Assembly (NCBI GenBank): GCA_964412365.1
Contig: CAYPOI010000015.1
Coordinates: 1-41,750, forward strand
From: CAMTWZ01 sp964412365
Lineage (GTDB): Bacteria > Bacteroidota > Rhodothermia > Balneolales > HLUCCA01
Length of the DNA: 41,750 nucleotides
Direction of reading: 5' to 3'
How positions within the stretch are numbered: position 1 is the stretch's first letter; each line of letters begins with the position of its first letter. The notes under the pieces were generated by a model. The model had not been told where the DNA came from. It searched no databases and was given only the letters and a program-made list of their open reading frames with translations. This document shows positions 8,446 through 14,870 of this stretch, one piece after another. The position numbers were made by a program, and so were the translations under genes.

Positions 8446-8769
8446 CTACATCAAGTCTTCATACCCACTTTTGATGATCGTCGAAATCAGTTTGAAGCGC
8501 TCTTTGGCTTGTATCGAGTTACGTGTATTGGCCGGAATGATGATGGACTGACCCTTATTCAGCAACAAGGGCTGGTTGTCTATCATCAGTATCGCTTTAC
8601 CGTCGATCACTTGAATGAACGTATCAAAGGCTGAGACTTTTTCGGCTAGTGATTCTCCTGAATCTACTGCAACAACCGTTACATTTCCGGTGATCTTATG
8701 GATGATCGTTTTCATGACCACCGAGTTCGGAATGTATTCGATGATTTCAGGAACGGAAAAGGATTCCAC
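8446..8769 (-). CDS. Small cupin-domain protein
   Basis: A 107-residue single-domain cupin with a beta-barrel pattern: a mid-protein motif (DTFIQVIDGKAILMIDNQ) and a second one (LLNKGQSIIIPANTRNSIQA). The usual metal-binding histidines of the first cupin motif are not obvious, so it may bind a ligand without metal or be inactive. Such proteins often act as small-molecule sensors or isomerases. The only start upstream of the conserved region is a GTG at 8769, because a TAA stop follows four codons further out. It leads a closely spaced set with the DUF3109 gene and rpoN. Confidence 0.75.
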   Translation of the reverse strand: MESFSVPEIIEYIPNSVVMKTIIHKITGNVTVVAVDSGESLAEKVSAFDTFIQVIDGKAILMIDNQPLLLNKGQSIIIPANTRNSIQAKERFKLISTIIKSGYEDLM

Positions 8770-8793
8770 AACTTTGACACATTATCGAATGAT

Positions 8794-8829
8794 TAAAAAA
8801 AGGGGCAGAGATCGCTCCCTGCCCCCTTT
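8794..8829 (-). terminator. Rho-independent terminator of the OmpA-family operon
   Basis: Read on the minus strand, just after the stop of the OmpA-family gene, a 7-bp stem (GGGGCAG with CTGCCCC, + strand 8802-8808 and 8819-8825) with a 10-nt loop is followed by a run of T residues (+ strand A's at 8795-8801). This is a textbook intrinsic terminator. It separates the surface-protein operon from the cupin-rpoN set. Confidence 0.92.
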
Positions 8830-8837
8830 CATCTCGT

Positions 8838-10826
8838 TTACTTGCGAGGAATGATGTCGATGATCACCGATCGGTTGTAAAACCGTTCTTCCGGATAGGT
8901 GTTGCCAAAGAGTGCGAACTCTTCGTTTTCACCGAATCCGAGCGTATTGATGGTCACGTCCGTCCTTCCGGCTTGTTTCAGCGCGGCGTCCAAGATGCGT
9001 TTCACATCGTTGGCACGTGCCAGCGACAAGCGTTGGTTGTTGGCCGCATCCCCGATGATATCGGTATGTCCATGGATCACGACGGTTGCACCGTTCGGGA
9101 TCTTAGGCATCACTTCATCGGTCAGGTAGTCGTCATACAGACGGGTTGCTTCGGAATCGTCGAATCCGTACAAGATGCTGAAGCGTTGGCCTTCCTCATC
9201 GGTCGGAGGTGTCCACAGCACTAGGTTCAACGTGGTGTCTTTGCGTTCGACCGAGCCGGAGCGGGTTTGACCCACCATCGTGACTTCATAATCACCGGAG
9301 GCGGTTGCGCCCAGGATGGTTTTGCCCGGAACGGTCACGCGATCTTCCGTGTACGGACCCGTTTTGATGAGTTTTCCAGCCGAATCTCTGAATTCCAAAG
9401 ACCAAGAGCTATATACTCGCGATGCATTGCTCACATCCACGATCAAATAGCTGTCGACAGGCGCTTCTTGGACGCCGGTGAGGGCGATTGGTCGAAGCGG
9501 AACTTGTGGACCCGTTTGGAACACCATCAGCATATCTTTTGATGTGCTTTCGATAGTCACACGACGGTCTTCCTGACGAAGGAGGTCGAGCTCGAGGCGG
9601 GCGCCGGGTTGCTCGGACCGCAACTCAGGACGACGTTGTCCTTCAACCGTAATACGGGAAGGAGTCACGTTCCAAACGGTGGTCAGGTACGTTTTTACGG
9701 ATTCTGCCATCAGTTTGGCATCGTCTTCGCCTTTTTCAGACGAACCCACCAACGTGACGTTGGCATCCGGGAAGCGATTCATGCGATCGCCCAAGATGTT
9801 CAAGACATTGTAGTAGGCGTTCAACTCACGATCGGAACGGCCTGTGAGGGCTTTCGGTGTGAGCACATCCAAGCGGTTTTCATTGAAATCCGCGGTTTCG
9901 CTTTTCTGCAGCAATGCGTAGCGATCTGGAATCTGGGTGGATTCAAGATCGAAGAACACATAGTTACGAATCGGGAATGTCTCGCGAACACGTCGTTGGG
10001 TCGGCACATTGCGTGGCGATGTGACTGTAAACGTTGAAGCGATCGGACCTGCGATCACAGGTGTTGGTGCTGTGGCCATAGGCGCAGCATTGCGTGTCCC
10101 ACGACCGAATTTCAATGCGGCACCAAGACGGATCGTGCTGATTTCCCATGTGTTGACCGAGCGCGGTGTTTGTCCCCATTGCGGCATGTATGCCAAGAAC
10201 GGTGTGACCACCCACTGCGTGCGGCGATGCTGAGACGTCATCGGCATATCGTAGCCGGCAGCGATCTGCATCGAGACGAGCGACGATTTCGTATCTCCGA
10301 AGTCACCATTCACATCAGGAGTCGGCTCTTGATCCGGAAACGCCGGATTGATTCCCAATTCATACGTGAACGATTTGTTCAGATTGAACGCGAAACGCGG
10401 TCCGCCATACAGGTGGAAGTTGCCTTTGAACGGAGCAAAGCGGATGCTTGGCTCGATCGTGAGGTAACTCAGCTCGGTCGACAGATCGGCCGGGCAATCA
10501 CATGGTGTGAGGACCTGGTCCCAGCTGCCTTTCCGGCTGTCGTAACCTGCTTGAAGGATGATACCCCATCTGGAATCCGGACGATGGTATTCGATCAACG
10601 GAGCGATGAACAATCCGATTCCTTTGCCATGACGGAACGCACCTGGAACAGTGAGGTCGTCATTCAGGATCTGAGTTGTACCACGGTATTGGTTGGCATT
10701 GGCGCCAGCCGCCACTCCGAAAAACCAAGATGGTTTGGAGTAAGGATATTCCTGCGCCTGTGTTGGAGCAGCCAAGCCAGCCAGCAAAATCATGCTGGCG
10801 GCTAGTGTGTTGTGTAAGGTTTTCAT
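8838..10826 (-). CDS. OmpA-family outer-membrane protein with beta-barrel front and two OmpA-like domains
   Basis: A 662-residue envelope protein. Residues 1-24 are a signal peptide ending AQA. Residues about 30-245 look like an outer-membrane beta-barrel with aromatic, alternating strands. Around 285-430 there is a degenerate OmpA-like domain (RNYVFFDLESTQIP, later NVTLVGSSEKG and SRITVEGQRRPE). A strand-rich Ig-like stretch follows, and the C-terminal 130 residues are a typical OmpA peptidoglycan-binding domain (ILYGFDDSEA, VVIHGHTDIIGD, NQRLSLARANDVKRIL). It likely ties the outer membrane to peptidoglycan. It starts 11 bp after the lipoprotein gene and ends at a strong terminator, so it closes that operon. 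Confidence 0.88.
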   Translation of the reverse strand: MKTLHNTLAASMILLAGLAAPTQAQEYPYSKPSWFFGVAAGANANQYRGTTQILNDDLTVPGAFRHGKGIGLFIAPLIEYHRPDSRWGIILQAGYDSRKGSWDQVLTPCDCPADLSTELSYLTIEPSIRFAPFKGNFHLYGGPRFAFNLNKSFTYELGINPAFPDQEPTPDVNGDFGDTKSSLVSMQIAAGYDMPMTSQHRRTQWVVTPFLAYMPQWGQTPRSVNTWEISTIRLGAALKFGRGTRNAAPMATAPTPVIAGPIASTFTVTSPRNVPTQRRVRETFPIRNYVFFDLESTQIPDRYALLQKSETADFNENRLDVLTPKALTGRSDRELNAYYNVLNILGDRMNRFPDANVTLVGSSEKGEDDAKLMAESVKTYLTTVWNVTPSRITVEGQRRPELRSEQPGARLELDLLRQEDRRVTIESTSKDMLMVFQTGPQVPLRPIALTGVQEAPVDSYLIVDVSNASRVYSSWSLEFRDSAGKLIKTGPYTEDRVTVPGKTILGATASGDYEVTMVGQTRSGSVERKDTTLNLVLWTPPTDEEGQRFSILYGFDDSEATRLYDDYLTDEVMPKIPNGATVVIHGHTDIIGDAANNQRLSLARANDVKRILDAALKQAGRTDVTINTLGFGENEEFALFGNTYPEERFYNRSVIIDIIPRK

Positions 10827-10837
10827 ACTGGGTAAGA

Positions 10838-12547
10838 TTAAGGTCTGGTGATGATGTTCGTGCTGGTCATCACAACGGTACCGTTGCGGGCGAGCATTCT
10901 GCCCTCGGCTACGGCACCCGAATTCATGGTGATGTCTGACAGAGCCAAGACATTCCCTTTGAATATGGTGTTGTCACCGATGGTGGCCGAACTTCCAACC
11001 TGCCAGTAGACATTCTTGGCTTGCGCACCGCCGGCAAGCACGATGTTACCACCTGCGCCGCCAACTGTGGTCAGCGTTGATGCGATCTGGAAAATCCAAA
11101 CCGCGTTCGCATCCCCTTGGGCATCAAGAGTCAAATCACCATTCTGGATGAGCAATGACGTGGATGCTTTGTAGATGCCAGGAGCCAATGTGAGTCCACC
11201 TTGGTCCACATCTGCGGTCTGCGGAGCTGGGGTCGTAGCACCTTCTGCGAAGAGATAGGCATCTACCAAATGTTGTTTGGCGTCCAACAGGACTTGCGCG
11301 ATACCGGCCGGGCTTGCATCGTCCGACGCATGGATTTCACCGTTCACAACGATGGCTGGCGGGAATCCCGTGATCGATGAGCGCACACCAGGTGTGATGC
11401 CCACGTTCATATCGCGAATCTCGCTGAAACCCGCATCATTACGGATACCGACTCCGGCAAAGATGCCATAGGCCGCCACTGAATTCAGTATGACATTACC
11501 AGGACCGAGTGGAGCGACCGTGCTGAACGTCCATACATACGGGTTTTCCAGGGCCAAACTCTGCGAGTTTTGTGCACCAGTGGTGATGGTGGCCGTGTAG
11601 GTCGTACCCGACAGTAGATTATCGTCTGGTGTGAATGTCGAAACATTTCCTACAGTCACGATCGAACCATTGACTGCGGTAGGACCGTTCATCACCGTAA
11701 AGGTCTGATCGGTGAGTGTCGCGCTATTCATCGATTGGCTGAATTGCACGGAAATGGTGCTAGTCAATGGCACACCTGTGTCCAGATCGTCCGGAGTGGT
11801 GGAGCTGACCGTTGGAGCGGTATTCGACAACGTGGTGAATGTCCATGAGTATGGGGCCATCAGGGGAATATTCAATGCGCTTCTGACGGATGTGGAGAGG
11901 GTCGCGGTGTAAAGCACGCCTTCTTCAAGATTCACATTCGGATTGAACGTGGCCGTGGAACCGGTATACGTAACAACTCCTTCAACTGGGATCGTACCGT
12001 TCATGACGGTGAAGGTGGTATCCGTGATCGTCTCGTCATCCATCGGGATGTTGAATGTGGCCGTGACGTCGGAATTAACCGGTACGTCTGTTGCCATATT
12101 TTCTGGAGTAACTGCAGTCACTTGGGCTTGAACACCGGTGGTGAACGTCCAGATGTAAGGTTCTTGCAACGCATTGCCCATCATGTCTTTCACCCAAGGT
12201 TCCACACGACCGGTGAACACGGAATTCACAGGCAGATCGTTGTTCGGGTTGAAAATGATGGAATTGGTCGACGCGTCGTAGGACAAAGTCCCTTCGATGA
12301 CAGCGGCCGTACCGGCGGAATTCGGTTCAGCATTCAGGGTGAACACATCCGGTGTAACGGTAGCCGGGTTTAGGGGGCCATTGAATGTGATGATGATGTT
12401 CGTGCTCAAATCCACGCTTGTGGCCAGATTTGCTGGGTTCGTCGAAATAACCTCAGGACAAATGCCGGTTATGGCGACATTCTCGTCTTTGCAGCTGCCC
12501 ATCACTACAAGTAGCGATAGGACAGCAATCGTGCGGATTGTATTCAT
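10838..12547 (-). CDS. Lipoprotein with three Ig-like domains and an ice-binding-like DUF3494 domain
   Basis: A 569-residue secreted lipoprotein. The signal peptide ends at MGSC with C19 as lipidation site, and the next residues KDE match the K-(D/E)2 lipoprotein export signal described for surface lipoproteins of Bacteroidota. Three repeats of about 100 residues follow (about 29-137, 138-239, 242-345), each opening with TNPANLAT-, VTPENMAT- or TTPDDLDT-type motifs and closing with WTFTT or WTFST; these are Big_5/SbsA-type Ig-like domains. Residues about 347-568 form a DUF3494 domain (YGIFAGVGIRNDAG, VWIFQIASTLTT, NVYWQVGSSATIGDNTIFKG), the right-handed beta-helix fold of ice-binding proteins. 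Many DUF3494 proteins have no proven ice activity, so adhesion or another surface role is equally possible. It sits 34 bp after a small outer-membrane gene. Confidence 0.9.
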   Translation of the reverse strand: MNTIRTIAVLSLLVVMGSCKDENVAITGICPEVISTNPANLATSVDLSTNIIITFNGPLNPATVTPDVFTLNAEPNSAGTAAVIEGTLSYDASTNSIIFNPNNDLPVNSVFTGRVEPWVKDMMGNALQEPYIWTFTTGVQAQVTAVTPENMATDVPVNSDVTATFNIPMDDETITDTTFTVMNGTIPVEGVVTYTGSTATFNPNVNLEEGVLYTATLSTSVRSALNIPLMAPYSWTFTTLSNTAPTVSSTTPDDLDTGVPLTSTISVQFSQSMNSATLTDQTFTVMNGPTAVNGSIVTVGNVSTFTPDDNLLSGTTYTATITTGAQNSQSLALENPYVWTFSTVAPLGPGNVILNSVAAYGIFAGVGIRNDAGFSEIRDMNVGITPGVRSSITGFPPAIVVNGEIHASDDASPAGIAQVLLDAKQHLVDAYLFAEGATTPAPQTADVDQGGLTLAPGIYKASTSLLIQNGDLTLDAQGDANAVWIFQIASTLTTVGGAGGNIVLAGGAQAKNVYWQVGSSATIGDNTIFKGNVLALSDITMNSGAVAEGRMLARNGTVVMTSTNIITRP

Positions 12548-12581
12548 TTTGATAATTAATGAGGGTTGATCGATGGATCAA

Positions 12582-13067
12582 TCAATGAAGCGCGATTCCA
12601 ATGGTGGAAGCGCCGCTGGACAAATCAAGGAACATGCCAACACGAGGTGTGAAATGGTATTCAGCACCGACGTGAAAGTCCAGGAAAATGGCATTTGGAC
12701 CACGGAAACGGTAGCGATCGCGGTGGTACTGGTCGTCCCACTCATCACTGACGATGCCCAATCCGAGGGATCCGGCTGCATATAAATCCCACTCGGAATT
12801 CAGTGAAAGTAGATCATCGAAATAGAAACTTCCTTTGACACCGATCGGAATGAAGTTCGTGTAATCGAAGAAACTGACGAATGGCGCCAATGTGACGGCC
12901 GGAGCGACATCAAACTCATAGTTGATGTGGAAGACGGAAACCTGACGGCCACCGATGCCCAACCCGAGGTTGAGGGTGCTGCCGTGCAGTTCTTGTGCCG
13001 ATGCTGTCTGAAATAGCGACAGTACCAACGCCAAGGTTATGAAAGCGGTAGTATATATTTTTTTCAA
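12582..13067 (-). CDS. Small outer-membrane beta-barrel protein (paralog A)
   Basis: A 161-residue secreted protein with a clear signal peptide (cleavage after ASAQ) and alternating, aromatic-rich strands ending in a short C-terminal strand (TIGIALH), suggesting a small beta-barrel. Function unknown. It is about two-thirds identical by eye to the next gene upstream (13253-13744), so they are a tandem duplication. The TTG start at 13067 is chosen because it matches the paralog's only sensible start and puts the basic MKK directly before the hydrophobic core; an ATG at 13103 would add 12 residues and overlap the conserved hairpin. It leads the operon with the DUF3494 lipoprotein. Confidence 0.8.
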   Translation of the reverse strand: MKKIYTTAFITLALVLSLFQTASAQELHGSTLNLGLGIGGRQVSVFHINYEFDVAPAVTLAPFVSFFDYTNFIPIGVKGSFYFDDLLSLNSEWDLYAAGSLGLGIVSDEWDDQYHRDRYRFRGPNAIFLDFHVGAEYHFTPRVGMFLDLSSGASTIGIALH

Positions 13068-13087
13068 GGGTATTCTGTTTGGTTTAC

Positions 13088-13103
13088 GTGATGGGATTAT
13101 CAC
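13088..13103 (-). promoter_or_regulatory. Inverted repeat in the leader of paralog A
   Basis: GTGAT (13088-13092) and ATCAC (13099-13103) form a 5-bp inverted repeat with a 6-bp spacer, 20 bp upstream of the TTG start. A longer version lies at the same place before paralog B, and the flanking TACCAA is also shared. It could be an RNA hairpin in the leader or a protein-binding site. Confidence 0.6.
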
Positions 13104-13135
13104 CTACCAAGGTGGCTCTATCTGCCCTCGAAAGC

Positions 13136-13165
13136 GTTACACGCTAGCATTTACTTGTTACACAA
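13136..13165 (-). promoter_or_regulatory. Putative promoter of paralog A
   Basis: On the minus strand TTGTGT (13160-13165) and TGTAAC (13136-13141) are 18 bp apart, resembling a sigma-70 promoter. Paralog B has TTGTAT and TGTAAT at the same spacing, and an identical AGATGTGAATTGT block covers the upstream side in both. Conservation between the duplicates is the main support; the usual Bacteroidota -7 consensus is not present. Confidence 0.5.
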
Positions 13166-13189
13166 TTCACATCTCTGTTGCTCAAACAA

Positions 13190-13217
13190 AAAATGACGGG
13201 GAGAACCCCGTCATTTT
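13190..13217 (-). terminator. Rho-independent terminator after paralog B
   Basis: A perfect 12-bp inverted repeat (13190-13201 with 13206-13217, arms AAAATGACGGGG and CCCCGTCATTTT) with a 4-nt loop lies 35 bp past the paralog B stop. On the minus strand it ends in a T run. Because of the symmetric A/T flanks it could stop transcription from either side. It isolates paralog B from paralog A, so A needs its own promoter. Confidence 0.92.
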
Positions 13218-13252
13218 CATGTGTTGATTTCAACAGCGAAGCGACTGCAGCC

Positions 13253-13744
13253 TTATCGAAGCACGATTCCAATGGTAGCGGCGTTGCTAGCCAGATCAAT
13301 AAACATGCCTGCTCTAGGTGTCACTTGGTACTCTGCACCAAGGTGGACGTCAAAGAACAGATTGTTAGCTCCACGAAAGCGATACATGTCGCGGTAGGCT
13401 TGATTATTCCACTCATCGCTGACAATACCCATTGCCGCGGTCGCCCCGACATACAAATCCCACTCGCGGTCAAGGTTTAGCACGTCGTCGAAGTAAAAGC
13501 TACCTTTCACGCCGATCGGTACGAATTTCGTGTACCCATAGAAACTCGCAGATGGAGCGATGGTGAAGGATGGAACCACGTCGAATTCATAATTGATATG
13601 GTAGACGGCGGCTTGGCGGGCACCGATGCCGACACCCAGGTTGAGGGCGCTGCCATGGAGTTCGCGTTCCTGTGCGGACGTTGTCTGAATTAGGGACAAG
13701 CATATTGCCAGTGCGATGGATGCGGTGGTAAAGACGTTTTTCAA
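13253..13744 (-). CDS. Small outer-membrane beta-barrel protein (paralog B)
   Basis: A 163-residue secreted protein, closely related to the product of 12582-13067: shared blocks are HINYEFDV, PIGVKGSFYFDD, EWDLY and GIVSDEW, and both end in TIGI-LR/LH. It has a signal peptide (cleavage near TSAQ) and the same beta-barrel-like pattern. It starts with TTG at 13744; no ATG or GTG is available before the signal peptide core. It lies 100 bp after the AraC-type regulator gene on the same strand and ends at its own terminator. Function unknown. Confidence 0.8.
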   Translation of the reverse strand: MKNVFTTASIALAICLSLIQTTSAQERELHGSALNLGVGIGARQAAVYHINYEFDVVPSFTIAPSASFYGYTKFVPIGVKGSFYFDDVLNLDREWDLYVGATAAMGIVSDEWNNQAYRDMYRFRGANNLFFDVHLGAEYQVTPRAGMFIDLASNAATIGIVLR

Positions 13745-13764
13745 AGTAAATGTATTATTGGTTC

Positions 13765-13783
13765 ACGTGATGAATAATCACGT
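13765..13783 (-). promoter_or_regulatory. Inverted repeat in the leader of paralog B
   Basis: ACGTGAT (13765-13771) and ATCACGT (13777-13783) make a perfect 7-bp inverted repeat with a 5-bp spacer, 20 bp before the TTG start. It matches the shorter inverted repeat ahead of paralog A in sequence and position, about 30 bp downstream of the predicted promoter, so it would be in the transcribed leader. Confidence 0.65.
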
Positions 13784-13813
13784 ACCAATTTGTCGCCATT
13801 GTCCCTCAATCGT

Positions 13814-13843
13814 ATTACACGTGAGGTGGTACTTTTTATACAA
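13814..13843 (-). promoter_or_regulatory. Putative promoter of paralog B
   Basis: On the minus strand TTGTAT (13838-13843) and TGTAAT (13814-13819) are separated by 18 bp. The element and its upstream AGATGTGAATTGT block are repeated before paralog A. The upstream block overlaps the last codon and stop of the AraC-type regulator gene. Confidence 0.5.
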
Positions 13844-13844
13844 T

Positions 13845-14405
13845 TCACATCTTGTCGAGAACTTGGCGTTTTTTATCCTTCAAACTCTTGTAAAAGGAAG
13901 GGGTTAACCCTGTCACTTTCTTGAATTGATTGGATAAATGGGCCACACTGCTGTAATGGAGTTTGAAGGCGATCTCGGTCAGATTCAACTCATCATACAA
14001 CAGCAGTTCTTTCACCCGTTCGATCTTGTGGCTGATGATGTATTGCTGGATGGTGATCCCTTTCACTTCTGAAAAGATGTTCGCCAGATAGGTGTAATCG
14101 TAATCGAGTTTACCGCTGATATAGTCGGAATAATTCAGCGTCGGGATCTCGTCGGTGTAGTGGATCATCTCGACGATCACATTTTTGATGCGTTCGATCA
14201 GGATGGCGCGTTTGTCGTCCATCAGTTCCAACCCGGATTTCAGTAACTCCCGCTTTAAAATTACGCGCTGCTCGTCGGTGATGTCTTCGAGCACTTCGAC
14301 CATCCCCAGATCCAACACCACGTATTTAAGCCCGAGTTTGTGCAGTTCCTGCATCACGATCAACTTGCATCGCAGGCTGACCATAAACTTGATATATAAT
14401 TTCAT
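13845..14405 (-). CDS. Small AraC-family transcriptional regulator
   Basis: A 186-residue regulator. The C-terminal 100 residues are an AraC double helix-turn-helix (YLANIFSEVKGITIQQYIISHKIERVKELL, shown in part, then LTEIAFKLHYSSVAHLSNQFKK and TGLTPSFYK). The N-terminal 85 residues lack the cupin arm of classical AraC proteins and match the short form common in Bacteroidota (KLYIKFMVSLRCK, VVLDLGMVEV). Codon use is a little more AT-rich than in the flanking housekeeping genes. Position directly upstream of the outer-membrane paralogs suggests it controls them, but this is inference. No separate promoter is evident between it and the trxA terminator. Confidence 0.87.
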   Translation of the reverse strand: MKLYIKFMVSLRCKLIVMQELHKLGLKYVVLDLGMVEVLEDITDEQRVILKRELLKSGLELMDDKRAILIERIKNVIVEMIHYTDEIPTLNYSDYISGKLDYDYTYLANIFSEVKGITIQQYIISHKIERVKELLLYDELNLTEIAFKLHYSSVAHLSNQFKKVTGLTPSFYKSLKDKKRQVLDKM

Positions 14406-14428
14406 GTCGACGCAAGAACATTCGTATT

Positions 14429-14461
14429 AAAAAAAAGGGCCGTTCTTATTCAGAACGACCC
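14429..14461 (-). terminator. Rho-independent terminator of trxA
   Basis: Read on the minus strand 21 bp after the trxA stop, a 10-bp stem (14452-14461 with 14437-14446, one G-U pair) and a 5-nt loop is followed by eight or more T residues (+ strand A's at 14429-14436). Confidence 0.92.
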
Positions 14462-14482
14462 AAGAATACGAAATCGTATCTT

Positions 14483-14806
14483 CTAAAGCTGAGCGTCAAG
14501 CTGTTTTTTCAACACGCTCTTCGGAACGGCGCCAACGATTTGGTCGACAATCTGCCCGTTTTTGAAGATGAGCAAGGTCGGAATACTGCGGATACCGAAT
14601 TTCATCGAAATTTGCGGATTCGAGTCGACATCCACTTTCGTGATCTTCGCTTTACCCTCGTACTCGCCCGCCATTTCTTCAACGATCGGGCCGATCATAC
14701 GGCATGGACCGCACCATTCCGCCCAAAAATCCACCAACACCGGTGTGGATGATTTCAGGACTTCTTGATCGAATGTGGCGTCTGTGATGTGGAGTGCTTT
14801 TCCCAT
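14483..14806 (-). CDS. trxA: Thioredoxin
   Basis: A 107-residue cytoplasmic disulfide reductase, the normal length for thioredoxin. The active site is WAEWCGPC with C32 and C35; the cis-proline loop (RSIPTLLIFKNG) is also present. The start at 14806 gives the standard N-terminus MGKALHITD. The frame is open further upstream to 14920, but that would overlap dnaE and add a charged leader with no family match. It follows dnaE after 64 bp, which likely holds its promoter, and it ends at a strong terminator. Confidence 0.96.
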   Translation of the reverse strand: MGKALHITDATFDQEVLKSSTPVLVDFWAEWCGPCRMIGPIVEEMAGEYEGKAKITKVDVDSNPQISMKFGIRSIPTLLIFKNGQIVDQIVGAVPKSVLKKQLDAQL

Positions 14807-14870
14807 TTGTTTTCCTTTTTGTATGGATTTGTTTTGATTCTTATAACGAAAATTACGGCTTTTTGAATCC

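Noticed and set aside
12566..12581. TTGATC/GATCAA hairpin between paralog A and the lipoprotein gene as a terminator
   Set aside because: Only a 6-bp AT-rich stem with no T run, and the gap is 34 bp inside an apparent operon.
12547..14480. Horizontally acquired island
   Set aside because: The patch is slightly more AT-rich, but there are no integrase, tRNA, transposase or flanking repeat signs; duplication of a native gene explains it.
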